This document shows positions 50,791 through 63,102 of a stretch of DNA of 64,000 nt, one piece after another; within the stretch, counting starts at the first letter, position 1; the number at the start of each line of letters is the position of its first letter. The position numbers were made by a program, and so were the translations under genes. This DNA is from Rotaria macrura (lineage: Eukaryota; Rotifera; Eurotatoria; Philodinida; Philodinidae): NCBI GenBank assembly GCA_900239685.1, contig OENT01000239.1, forward strand, positions 90,452-154,451, read 5' to 3'. The notes beneath the pieces were generated by a model. That model worked only from the letters and a program-made list of their open reading frames with translations. It made no database searches and was not told where the DNA came from.

Positions 50791-51249
50791 ATGACAGATA
50801 ATTCATTAATGAATTCGAAAACAGCATTCTTTACGATGAGTTTAGGTAAAAGTCATGCAGATTCATTTATATTTGCTAATGGCGATCGATATGATGGTGA
50901 ATATACGGCAACTGAGGAAGGCCGAATCATGCGTCATGGTAATGGTAAATATGCCAGTGCCAATCAACAATACATGTATGATGGCTCATGGAACAATGAT
51001 AACATGCATGGAACAGGACAACTAATTTTTGCCAACGGTGCATCCTATAAAGGAGAATTTCAATCAAATTTTTTTCATGGTACAGGTATTTATACATGGC
51101 CAGATGGCTCACAATATCAAGGCTTATGGCAAAATTCAAAAGCTATAGGCAAAGCTGAATATTCAGATGCTACTTTGGGTGTATCGTTCGTAGGTTCCAC
51201 TAACAAACAAGGGACATTGTACATGCGATATAAACTTCAACATGCGTGA
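50791..51249 (+). CDS. MORN-repeat protein, MORN2-like
   Basis: A single-exon 152-residue protein with four MORN-type units: YDGEY (34-38), YDGSW (63-67), YKGEF (86-90) and YQGLW (109-113). Each is followed by the G-x-G pattern (HGTGQLIFANG, HGTGIYTWPDG). The last two units and the C-terminal block (GKAEYSDATLGVSFVG, then MRYKLQH) resemble vertebrate MORN2, which is only about 80 residues. This protein therefore has an extra N-terminal half with two further repeats. MORN repeats often bind membranes or scaffold axonemal and basal-body structures. A ciliary role is an inference, encouraged only by the ARL13B-like gene 471 bp downstream on the same strand. Confidence 0.8.
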   Translation: MTDNSLMNSKTAFFTMSLGKSHADSFIFANGDRYDGEYTATEEGRIMRHGNGKYASANQQYMYDGSWNNDNMHGTGQLIFANGASYKGEFQSNFFHGTGIYTWPDGSQYQGLWQNSKAIGKAEYSDATLGVSFVGSTNKQGTLYMRYKLQHA

Positions 51250-51720
51250 ATCTACTTTCCAAATATATATATCATATTTAAATAGATGAATTTAAACAAT
51301 TTGTTTTGTATTCACACTATACATATATCTGAAATAGATTTTCATGAAATCATCAAGGCGAATGATTTATAATATTAGAGTTGATTATGTTCAAAATCAT
51401 AGGATCTTTTGCATGGGAACGATATAATTATGATGTTTGAGAAGCCCTGCAATATTGCTTGTTTTTTAGTGACCTCTGCTTGAAAAAAGAAAGAGCTTCC
51501 TTGTAGTCGCTGCCATAGAAGAGATCGTTTGGATGGTGTTCTGTCGTCAACTTTTTCTCCTGTCTCGAAGAAAAAAAAAGAAAGAGAAGAGAAATAACAA
51601 AACATAACAATTCACTAGTGCTTGTCGATTAACCGTCATACTTACTGTTTTAATTTTTTTTCTTTTCTCTTATACTTTAGGTAAATAGATTGACAACGTG
51701 AAATGAACTAAAGATAAAAT
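51250..51720. promoter_or_regulatory. Spacer between the MORN2-like and ARL13B-like genes
   Basis: 471 bp containing the 3' end of the MORN gene and presumably the promoter of the GTPase gene. Antisense frames at 51375-51610 are chance frames in a pyrimidine-rich stretch. Confidence 0.4.
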
Positions 51721-54700
51721 ATGGGCGCTGCCTCGTGTAAAAGTTCTAAATCACTTCCGGAAAATCAACAAAAAGAAGATAAAAAGTAGGTAGCAGTAAT
51801 CATTTTGAAAAGATATTCTATTAAAGAATTTAAAACTATACGGAGCACAGTTGATTATCTTATAGAAAGGCACCGCAGGCAACAAAATGCTTTTAAGTTG
51901 AAGTTTTATTTACACATTCAATATATAAAGACTGTACGAAAAATCATCTAAGAGAATATTCAAGTAAATTATGAATTTTCAGGGTGTTAGCTAAGCTTAA
52001 GTTCACTTAATAAATCTATTTAAAATCTTGATCATATCTAGTTTATAATCAGACTAACATGAATACCTCGAATGAGCAGGTGTTTTTTTCCAGATACATA
52101 TTCTGTGTTGTACGATAAAATATACATGTATAACAGAATATTGATTAACAGCATCACTTTATTCATAGTTAATGTATAATCAATGGATAATGTTGCTGAA
52201 ATATTATTAGAAAGTCGATCGAATTGAACAGCTAGTATGAGCAAAGATAAAAAGTGGAAATTTAGAAATTTGATTCAAATAAGAAAACTTAGCTGAAAAA
52301 TTATACATCAATTATAGCTTGTTTTCATCATATTCGTTCAAACTTTTCCTGAAGAGATGTTTTCATGAAATCACGATTGTAAGTTAATTGATTTTGATTT
52401 ATGTTCTCTTTCTTTCCTCGAACTTGACTATTGAACGATGAATGCATTGTTAAATAACAAGTTCAGCAACTTATCTTTCTTAGTGTTCTTGTACGACAAA
52501 GAAATTTATTACCTAGCATTCAAACATATTTTTCAAAGATTAATACTTGTCGCTTTGATTGCTAACGTATTTCTCAAGATCTTGAATACTATAGTCTAGG
52601 ACAAATTTTCTATCAACTCTCAATTATCACATATCTCATGCTAATGTGTTATTATAATAGATAATTTTGAAGTTTTATGGCAGCCAAGAGGAAAATTTGA
52701 GACATGACCGTTTCTACTATGTTCTCTTTAATAGCACCCGAAGGATTTAATTGTAAGGTATTTAAATAAATTTCACATATTGTAACTATAGAAATAGACA
52801 TTAGTTTCAAAGATTGTATTTCAATGCGCTACTGCAAATAATCAGTCAAAATAGAATCTATGCGAAACATATTGCAAAGATTGAAACACATACCATCGAG
52901 GAATAACGATCATAGTGTATCGTGTATCAAGTATGACGATCCGTACCTTACGTATGAAAGTAGAATGAATTTCATTCGATCAACAGAAATATTAAACGAT
53001 TTTATTTGGTAGACATAATGACTCAAACATTCGATACTCATGAAATCTATTATAAAATACCTTACAAACCATGAAAGATTTTAATATCTTTCATAATTCT
53101 AAACGCAATTATTATTGTCGTAGAAAATTTTTCTAATTGCGACTTAGCTTATTCTTAGGATGCACAGTATGAGCATATATATTCATGTAGAATTATGTCT
53201 GGTGATAATTCTCATGCCTACTAGACAATCATAAACATGATTAAGCATTTGTAATTCAACGAAATTTTATGTATGATAAGGTAAGACAGAGAACTGTACT
53301 TTCAGAGATGATTCAGTATCTCACATAAAACATGTGTGTACGTTTGCCGATGGGAAACTTTGAGAGTACTTTATCAACGTCAAAACTTTCATATTGACAG
53401 TAGTTCATATGAACACTGTTGTGATTAAATTTTTCAACGATAATTGAATTAGAAGTTGAAAACTATGGCCATTTAGATTTAATAAAGAATGATTCATCAA
53501 TGTCAAAGAGTTCTACTGATCGCATAAATAAAGTTTCGAACGACATTAAAAATTTGAATTTTTCTTTTCTTCTAATTAATGTATGAATCCATAGAAAGAT
53601 TATTTTTCAAACAAAAAACATTCATCGAAAAAGTCCATCGCAACACAATATTCTTAAGGACATAGTTATATTATTTTCGTATGTAAAAAAAGATCTAAAT
53701 CTAGTTGTTCTTTAGAGATATCGTGATCGGTGTATTCGGTCTAGATGATGCTGGTAAGCAATTTTTCTTCTTCAATTATTCAACGCATATTTCTCACACT
53801 CATGTGTATTTATCCAGGTAAAACGTCTACAGTTCAAGCCATTAAAGGAGGTTATTTTTATTTCATTCGATCTATTCAAATCGATGTTTGTTAATTCTAG
53901 ATCCAACGGATGATGTTTCACCAACAATCGGCTCAACTTCAACGATAGTAATTCATCCAGTAGATGTTAAACGAAATCGTGGTAATGAAAATAAAAATTC
54001 ACAACGAATACGAATGATTGATGTAAGTGGTGAAAGAAAATTTCGTCAATATTCATGGACACAATTCTATGATGAAATTCATGGCTTAATATTCGTACTC
54101 GATGCAAGTGAACCAGATCGATTACGTGAAAATCAAGAAACTCTAAAGAATTTACTCGAGAACGACAAATTAAAAGACAAACCAATCCTTATGTAAGATG
54201 TTGTTGCTGTTGTTTTTTAAATCTAGTGTTCTCTTAAACAAAAACAAATACTGTTTTTTCTTTTGTCTTCAAAATAAGTTTGGCCAACAAACGAGATCAG
54301 AAAGGTGCTATTAGTAAAGAAATTGATTTAAAACGTAAACTTAATATTGAACAATTAAAAGCGAAACATAAAATTGTGAGTCATGTTTTTAATTCTTTTT
54401 GAGAAGAAAAAAAAACGTTCTAATCGAACTATTTTTTTTAAAGGAATTATCTACAGCATTACCTCAAGATGATGCTAATAAAGTCGATGAATCGATTCGA
54501 AAGGGTTTCTCATGGTTAATTCGAACTATTGATGATAATTATGCATCATTAAATTTGCGTGTTATGAAAGCAAAAAATAGTCGAACAAACAGCAGAAAGA
54601 TTAATGAATCAGACGATGATGAAGATGAACGTGATGACAAATATTCAAAAGGAAAATTTACTAAAAATACAGATTATCGTTCAAAGATGACGACAGAAAA

Positions 54701-56059
54701 ACTTCCAAGTATTCATTCAAGTAGAAGTAAAACAAAATCGTATAGTGATGATGATGATGATGATGATGACGTTAAGTCGTCTTCAATAAATGATTCAAAT
54801 AAGAAAAAGAAATTAATTGGCCCTAATAAAATGAATAATACGCCAGCAAAAAGGTCAACTAGTAATGAACCGAAAGCATTTCGTTCAACGTATGAATCGT
54901 TTCCTGAAGAAATGCCTTGGTCAATATCAACAAGTCTTAAGCAAACAAAAAGTGAAGATACTTTACCAAGACTTTATACGAAACCTTCAATGTCAAGTGA
55001 TATAAAACGACGAAATATGAGTCCTCTTGTACGTGATACTAAATCGTACACGAACGGTACATCATTAAAACGAGATAATGCTAGTGATGATGAAGAAGAT
55101 GCTTATGGGCAATTGAAATCGAAAGTAAACACTTTTATTAATAATGAGAAAATATTATATGTTCCTTTTCTTTTCAATAATAGTCAATGGATCGATTTGA
55201 TATTTCAACTTATCCAACAAATAGATTTTCTTCGAATTTTAAAAAACCAACGACAACTATTTTCGAACATGATGATGACATATATAAAAAGCCTACTGAC
55301 CGTCTTACCAATGCATCACCGAAAAAAACCTATGATCGTCATGATATGAATAATAATAATAATAATAATAATGATGATGATGATGATAATGATACTAGAT
55401 ATTCGAAAAAATTGACCACAAATAAAACCTATGATTATGGCAAGGACAAAAGTTTTCAACGATCGAACCTTAATAATGAATATCGAGGAACAATAACAAA
55501 CACAACAACAAGTCGATCAAAATATGATGATGATAACCGTCCATCATCATCATTATCAAGACATAAACCGAAGTCGACATTTGATGATGATGATGATAAT
55601 GCTGATGATTATAACTCAATATCAAAATCTACAACACGTTCTCCCTACAACAGTGACTACGCAACATCAAAATTAACAAATCGTTCAAAAACTAATGACA
55701 ATGATCATCGCTGGTCAACTTCGAAATATGACGATGATGATGATTATCCATCTTCATTGCCGAAGACGACGACGCGTTCGAAATTTGAAGATCATCCTTA
55801 TGAATCGTCAAAATCACCGATCAGGTCGAAATACGATGATAATGATAGACCATTGTCTTCGACTAAATCGACACCACGTTCAAAATTTGAAGATGACGAC
55901 TATCCAACAGCGTCGAAAAAATTAAACTATTCATCATATAATAATAATTCTGCTACCAATACTTCTCGATCTCGTTTTGATAATGATGATTTTTTTACAT
56001 CAAATGGTGAAACAAATAATTCAAATCGATTTCGAAAACGAAATGACTATGACGATTAA
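51721..56059 (+). CDS. ARL13B: ARL13B-like ciliary small GTPase with charged repetitive tail (seven exons)
   Basis: Exons 51721-51785, 53716-53753, 53818-53850, 53901-54192, 54279-54375, 54444-55124 and 55184-56059 give 2082 nt and 693 residues. The G domain has P-loop GLDDAGKT (30-37), switch-I SPTIG (52-56), DVSGE (86-90) and NKRD (146-149). IRKGFSWLIRTIDDNYASLN after it is the ARL13B-specific extension that follows the GTPase fold. ARL13B anchors to the ciliary membrane and activates ARL3. The N-terminus MGAASCKSS could be myristoylated and palmitoylated at Cys6. The tail (about 200-693) is nearly all Asp, Ser, Lys, Arg, Asn and Thr. Between about 512 and 650 it repeats an RSK-[YF]-[DE]-D unit. 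The usual RVxP ciliary signal was not seen. Intron 1 is 1.9 kb; the others are about 50-90 bp. The start exon is tiny, so it is the least certain part. Confidence 0.86.
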
Positions 56060-57511
56060 AATATCTTTGTGATAAAAATTTTTTTGTTGAATTTTCTCAA
56101 GCGTAAAATCTCCCTTTTTTTTTCTTTGTTTAAAAGTAAAACAGCAACTATTGAATTATCGATGAAGGAACAAAACTCTTCAGACATATATGCAACTAAT
56201 GACGAACGTTTGATAAGTTAAATCTATCTCCTTTTATTTTCTTATTCTTCATCATCTAGTTCCGTTAGTAACAGTGGTGTATTTTGCAATAGAATAAGGA
56301 CATAGGTAGGTAACAATGAAGAGGAAATATACGTGCATTGGTAGACTTCATTTGTTGGTAGAGATTAAAAAAAGAACTAAAAACGTGCTTTTACAGTTTC
56401 GAAACATGGAAAAGCAACTGAAAGGAATATGATATCTTTTAGAATCATATATAGTGCACTCGTAGTGAAGACTTGTCTTTTTTTTTTGTATATTGAATGT
56501 TGATGAATAGATAGAATATTTGAATGTTTGTCTCTGATGGATTATGTGTTCATCATAATAATCATGAAGAATATTTCCTTGTCATATGACATGAGAACGG
56601 ACTCGACTACTAAAAATGATTAAATCAAATCCAAAAACAAAGGTCAATAGTAGAACTGATAAGATAATTCTAACCGATGAAACAATATTTTCTTTTAGTA
56701 AAAGACAAACCTTGAGATAATATTTGATTAAAATAAAAACAAAACAAGTAAAGAAAATATTGATGAAGAAACACTTGATTTTATTCTGAATAATTCGAAA
56801 AAAAATTGATAACTCGTAAAATTTATTTGACTTAAAGTTTAGAAAAATAAGATTTACACTGTTTGTTATCGATTTTCTATTTGTACTGGAATAGCTAATT
56901 GAATGGAATACGAAACAGTTATATTGTTTATTCGAATGTATCTTCCAACCATTCTTCTTTAATGATTCTTCCATGCATGATGAATAAATAAAATCAATCT
57001 ATACTCTATTGGATCTCACTTGAAGCAGAAAAAAAAAGAATCTACCTCAGCGAGACTATTGTCAGAGCATAATCTAAATTCTATTCAATTTCCTCTCCTA
57101 AATAAATGTTATCCAAAAGAATAACGTTATAGATTCATGCAACGATATTTCTATATAGATATTATTCTAACTGCAGCTGCTTAGAATTCAAATAAGTTTC
57201 TTTGGCATATGATCGTTAAAATTTACATGAGACAATCTGTAGTTCATGCCATATGTATCGTTATTGCTTTTCTTTTTGAGTTGATATTGATTAGTTATGA
57301 TGAAAGATGTTACTCATCACTACGATGTTAGACTATTTTCTCTTCTCGTCTTATCAATTTCTTTTGTAAAATAAAAATGCATATGACAATTAAAAACAAA
57401 CACAAAATAAAGTAAACCAAGAGCTTTACAACCATCGGCAAATAGATAAATCAAAAGGAAGCTTTTGGTGATTTTTCTTTTGCATTAATAATTTAAACAC
57501 ATTGAATTATT
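56060..57511. other. Convergent intergenic region, nothing recognised
   Basis: About 1.45 kb between the 3' ends of two convergent genes. A 130-residue minus-strand frame at 56582-56974 consists of Ile, Phe, Lys, Asn and Ser as expected from AT-rich DNA, has no motif and is not called. Confidence 0.5.
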
Positions 57512-58737
57512 CTAAGTAAAAGGTGATAGAAGTTCTCTGAGTAATTCATTGTTGGATAAAGCATGCATGAAATTTTCTTTCGTTATTAAACCTTGTTCAT
57601 TGCAATGGCATGCACTAATAAAATGTTTAAGCAATTCAACAGATTGAAGTTCATTACCATGTCCGCCTAACATTCGTAATACATACTATAAATGAAAAAA
57701 TAAATCATTTCATGATTATCTTTAATAATTTGAATTTCGAATACTTTCGCCATAATATCAATTTCATTTTGATCAATAAAACCATCTTTGTCTTTGTCTA
57801 AAAGAAATATGTTGAATTTAGAGATATTTTATTTCGATATTCGAATTAATATTTAATACCGTATATTTGAAAAGTATAATCAAGCTTCTCTTCTATGGAG
57901 CCTTTCGTTGTGAGTAAAAATCCGACAGCAAATTCTTTGAAATCTGTTTACAAGTAGGAAAATAAAATAGATTTCAATAAACGTCAAATACATGAGAAAA
58001 AATTGTCGTACCAACTTTCCCATCGTTATCTGTGTCAAAAGCTTGATATATAGCATTAACAACATGTTCCACTTTATCCATGTCACATGAACTTAAATCT
58101 TTATAACATTTTAACATATCTTTCTTTGTCATTTTACCATTTGGACATCGTGACTAGATGAAACCATATGAATGTCAGTTTCTATGATTATTTTCATTAA
58201 GATAAATGGTCTATGTGATGTTCTAGTGGCAGGAAAGTGTTTTCTCATACTTTATAAGAAAAAAATGACTAACAAGTTTGTTTGTGTCCATTGATTAAAA
58301 TTTACTAGTAACAACAATCATTTTCCTTTTCTAAAATTATTTTAGACAAGAAGGATTACAACTATGTATCGAATTCCCTCTCGTCCGTTTCTGTCGTTCT
58401 GCTCCAATTGATAGTGATCTATTAAGGAAGAAATTGGTGCTCACAGTCTTTCACAAATAATTCTTTCTCTAACTGTATGAACAGTGAACACAGTGTTTAA
58501 CATTTTTTCTATTCGATTTTGTTTTTCAATTTTTCTTCGAGACATTCTATCGATTCAAAACATAGAAAAAAACACGTAGCCTCTTGTGAATTGAACAATA
58601 CAAAAGAAATTTCTGTAAACTTTTACTTTTAACTCGTTAAACCAGTCTGTAATTTCCGATGACTTCATTCTTGTTTTAGATTTGATCATAGCCATTGTGG
58701 CGTCGTCCAGCGTCGCCGAACTAAAGTGTGAACCCAT
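57512..58737 (-). CDS. Neuronal calcium sensor-type EF-hand protein (five exons)
   Basis: 187 residues from exons 58737-58627, 58153-58012, 57943-57860, 57797-57745 and 57685-57512 (564 nt). The architecture is that of frequenin/recoverin-type NCS proteins. The N-terminus MGSHFSS fits myristoylation. The first EF hand is degenerate and carries the typical CPNGK (40-44). EF2 is DTDNDGKVDFKE (77-88) and EF3 is DKDKDGFIDQNE (113-124), both with complete ligand sets. KGSIEEKLDYTFQIYD between them is a family hallmark. EF4 (CHCNEQGLITKENF) has lost most ligands, so two Ca2+ ions are expected. Known NCS proteins move to membranes on Ca2+ binding and modulate channels, kinases or GPCR signalling. 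The frame stays open upstream of this ATG after an acceptor-like site at about 58770, so an extra 5' exon cannot be excluded. The subfamily is uncertain. Confidence 0.88.
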
Positions 58738-61700
58738 GAATTGATCATTCACTGAAGACAATATTAGATCTTGAAAACAAAACAGAGAGACATTTAATAC
58801 ATATGTATTCGTACGTTAGGAACTTTGCATTTGAATATATAACACGAAAAGACAGAATCATGTTAAATAATTATATTCGTTTCTTCGTGTTATTTCATTT
58901 TATTATTGTCCATTATGACGTCAAACATCCTACGTATTTATTTTTCGTTGACGTGCTTAAATAGTTGTGTTTCTCTTTAAAAACCGTACGATTTATCGCT
59001 ACATATTATTAAGAATCCACAGTATGCATTTACTTTACCTTTAAAGATGAAGTACTCATACAGAGCTGCTTCAAATAAAATACCAAACTATTTTTAAATT
59101 ATAACTATGCACATATACAGCGGCCATAGTTATGCATTTTACATTTACGGTCAGGTGAGTTAGAAAAAGTAACATAGCTTTCTCATATGAAGTCACATGT
59201 TTGAATAGTGATCGAAGGAAGAAAAAACAAAAAAAAACAGTCTCGGGTTATAAATTCCGGCATATTTATGAAATTAGATCGAATGAAAAGTCACAATATT
59301 AGATATGTAAATAAAAGAAAAACGAACTGTATTTACTCGCATAACTCATTCGAATATAAAAAAGGACATAGACTTATTTGCATTCTATTGACTATGATTA
59401 ATTTCGCATTTTCGGAATTATTGTTTTCTTCTTTCGTTGTATTTATATTCAAGATTTGTAATCATTTACGCTTTCTCTAGTTTTATCTCGATAGTTGATA
59501 ACGATAATTCCTATGAAATAAATAATCTACCATGAGTGTTGGTTTGAATGATCGTGCAGATGCCGACTCTCGAGGAAAAAAACAGCTTCCTGTATACAAA
59601 AAACAATCACTTTCCTTTACCCGGTTTATATTAATTTTAACAAATATAAAGAGAAGAGAAGAGAATAAAAGAAGAGAAGAGTGAAGAAGAAAATGTTTAT
59701 AGGTTCCATTTATTTTTAGACTTAGCATAGGCCAACACTTGAATGTAAGAGATATTCTAATAGAAGATTAACATAAGAAAACAAAAGAAAAAGAAAAAAA
59801 AACGTTGATTCAATCAAGAGAGCTACCTTTCGTGTATGATAATTGAGAAAAATATCCCGCTCATCTGTTTCAATGAAAATAATTCAATGGTTCTTGGTTG
59901 TCTAGTACCATTGTGATATGTTGATGTGAAATTTTAATACACGCATACCTGTCACATCATACTTCTTCTCTGTCTCTTCCTTTTTCTTTCCAGCAGCTAA
60001 AAAGTTATTAGAAAGAAGCACAACCAAGAAAGAGAAAAACAGAGAGTAAGCATGATAATCGTCGCCATTGCAATATTTTTTCTTACTGCAACCGTTAATT
60101 TAAATAGATATGAATATAAAAAGGATGTTAAGCGTGAAACGAATGAGAGAAAAGAGGTACATAAGTAAATGCAAAAAAATAAAGATTTGAAAACTATGCT
60201 TTCTTGTCCATGATAAATGAGCATAATGACTATGTGTAATGAACCGTAACATATTCAATAGTTGAGTTTATGTTGTTATTGCAACGGAATAATCTTTTCT
60301 GTCACATGGATGTAAATAATTCCTTATCTATATGTTTTACTTTTTCATCAAGAATAACTAATATTATATATTTGAATATAATTTTCAACATAGAATTTAT
60401 ATCGAAACAGAGTTGCACTGAAAAGCTTTTGAATAAACTTAAAAATCTATTCTGCACAGTAAAAGAAAGGGTTTATGAATTTGCAACGGAACATAAAGCC
60501 TCTTCCGAGGCATAAATAGAAAAACCTTTTATTATATTCGTCATACATGAAAGAAAAGGGTTTATGTCCTGTTGCAAATTCACAAAACGTTTTTTCGCTT
60601 ATTATTCTGCGGATTTTGTTTTTGCAATGTAGGTTCTTTTAGAATGATCATAATCTTGCTACTGTCATTTTTAATTATAAAATTTATAGATGAACAACAT
60701 CGCATCTAACTGTTAAGAAAATATGCAAAAAAAGTAAGATTTTGTTTTCTGTTGAATTAAAACATGTAAGTGGTTTGACGGCAAATGCAAAAGAAATCAC
60801 TTCATACCGCTGACAAATTTATATATTCAAAACTATCAATAAAAAAAACCTTTAATTTCAATCTAAAAGTAATCATGAATTATTTAATACACTGCTGAGA
60901 TTCTTGTGTTTATGTTTCTTCATACTACAATTAGTGATGAAACTGTGTTCATGGAAAATTTCATATTGCAATCGTTTTGTTTTTTGTTTCATAATGTACA
61001 AATATTTGATATTCTTGATTATTTCAATGTAATTTTCATACTCTTTCGATAAATATTTTCTAGGAATATGACATTCGTTTATACTCACATGTCAAAGTAT
61101 TGAACAATAAATTTTGAAAATTAGTAAAATACTTTTAACCTGTCGATGACAATCAAATTTTGTTATTTCAATGCATGTTATTGTTACATCGAATGGATAA
61201 AAAATAATTATGAATGCAAAAGAAAATAATACAAAAAAGCAAGAGAAAAAAAAAAGTATAATGATGAAGAAACCGAAGGAAGAACGCCACTAAGCAACCC
61301 GACTACTCTCATTACTCGATCCAGATCAACAGTTTTTTTTTCTTCTAAGCTTATGACATATTTTCTAGTGAAGTCTTTGTTTTTGTTGCATGTATGTACT
61401 TGTCATAATGGAAAAGAGTGTATATCCCTGTTCCGTAATTTAAATCGAGCAATCATATTAAAATCGAATCAAGGGAGTATATTGATGTTGCTTATGTTTT
61501 TGAATTAACTTATTCTAAGAGTATAAACTTGACTTAAGTATAACAGATGAAAAAGAATTCTTTTTCATTATAATGAAATAAAAGTAAGACTACTCGACTA
61601 CTGTGTTATCATGTCATGATATTTATATGTTGATTAAAAAGAAACTTAATTTATACATGAAAACAATACACATTAATATAAAACACGTCATTTTTTTGTC

Positions 61701-62482
61701 TTCTATCGATGTGATAGTAAGGTTTGCTGTTATTCAATTTAAACATGGAGTTTTAGAACAAGCGAGAAAATTGTTATGATGTTGTATATGATGAAATTTT
61801 TAAGTAACTCTATCACATTGATAGTATGAAAGATGATTTCGTATACAATATGACAAGGTGAATTAAATATTAGTAAGTTATTCATTCATTTACTACTCAT
61901 GTATACTCAATGACTTGATCGTATTTTTTTCATGATAATATTATCTATTGGTTGCTACTTTGTAAAAGAAAAACATTCACAAGTTTGGTTTTATTAGTCA
62001 TATATTTACATGTAATCATCTTGACTAGAAAACGTTAATCATAGAACGAACTATTCAAGTATGACTTGATAGTTTTTTAAAATTTAAATACTACTTTGAT
62101 TGGTCAACATTTTATGAACGGTTGTTTGTTTTGAATCATCTGCCCATCAGTATATTGTACTATTTCAGTAGCCCGTATCTAATTCGTTAGTAGGATAGAA
62201 CTTTATGTCAGACTTATGTTCTATGTAGAATTACTTGTACTATTACTTGCAGGAAAGATATCGAGCTACTATTAGATAGTATGTCATAGAGTAAGCTAAT
62301 TTAACTGCGATTCTATTATTCAGAAGAGTAGAAATGTCTCTATCTATTTGCAACACCATAGTTATAAAGATTATCAAATTTATGAAGTGAAAACATTGAA
62401 TAAAGTAAGCAAAACTATTGTTGTTTGACATCAAGTATAAAAAAGAAAATCATTGGTTCTTGCCTATGGTGCCAAGTAATCG
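58738..62482. other. Intergenic, no supported gene; inverted repeat at 60.5 kb
   Basis: About 3.7 kb of AT-rich DNA. Frames at 59208-59728, 59997-60515, 60873-61088 and 62243-62434 carry no motifs. The one structured element is the inverted repeat at 60464-60582. A 14-base palindrome (TTCATTATAATGAA) occurs near 61563. Confidence 0.5.
60464..60582. repeat. Inverted repeat with nested hairpin
   Basis: 22-base arms at 60476-60497 and 60561-60582 are reverse complements at 20 of 22 positions. A small hairpin GCCTC-TTCC-GAGGC lies just inside the left arm (60498-60511). The words AGAAAGGGTTTATG (60464-60477) and AGAAAAGGGTTTATG (60552-60566) also occur as direct repeats. It could be a foldback element or a structured RNA. 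The type is unknown. Confidence 0.6.
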
Positions 62483-63089
62483 ATGATCTATAAAACGCTA
62501 AGACTTGATTACATTGAACCGTTCCAAAAAGCGATGGAATCTATTCGAGTTCCGGTGAAAATTCATAAATTTCAATCACCTCATGAACACTATTCAGCAA
62601 GTTAAGATAGAAAAATCAAAAATGTCATAAAAACTTAACAGACTAATAATATTTTGAATTATAATACATCATCATCTTTGATAGTATATTGTAGATATTG
62701 ATGCATCAATATCACAGAGTAAGTGTGCATACTATTTTGAGTTGAACATTATCGAAACACGAGAGGCGATATTGAAGTCTTTTTCATAAGTAAATAAAAC
62801 CTTGAACAACACCTAGTTATTGTCAGATGTATAAAGAGTTGCAGATACTACTACTCTGAGAGATTCAATTATAAAATTCCCAGTAGATGTCCATTGTTAA
62901 TTATACAGTCGCTAATTCTATATATTTTTAGAATACGTCGCAAAAGGAAATAAGGAAATAGCTCGCATACATCATTGGCATGCATTCTCTTTGATCGTTA
63001 TTCAAAGAAAACTGTATCATAGTCTATGGTGTGACAAAGATATTCTTAAAGAGATCTATCCTGTTTGTCGTAGAAGATTATTGACGTAA
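62483..63089 (+). other. Unidentified coding-like segments, possible broken or multi-exon gene
   Basis: Three short stretches look more like protein than the surroundings. 62483-62605 opens with an ATG and reads LDYIEPFQKAMESIRVPVKI then FQSPHEHYSAS. 62694-62789, after a TAG acceptor-like site, reads DIDASISQSKCAYYFELNII then ETREAILKSF. 62932-63089, after a strong TATATTTTTAG acceptor, reads YVAKGNKEIARIHHWHAF and CDKDILKEIYPVCRRRLL. A GTAAGT donor-like site lies near 62718. They might be exons of one gene or remains of one. I do not recognise the family and could not build a phase-consistent model. Confidence 0.3.
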
Positions 63090-63102
63090 TTCCAAGATCG
63101 AT

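Noticed and set aside
56582-56974. 130-residue minus-strand frame with hydrophobic stretches
   Set aside because: Composition is what AT-rich DNA gives by chance (Ile, Phe, Lys, Asn), with no motif, no splice context, and a position in the 3' spacer between convergent genes.
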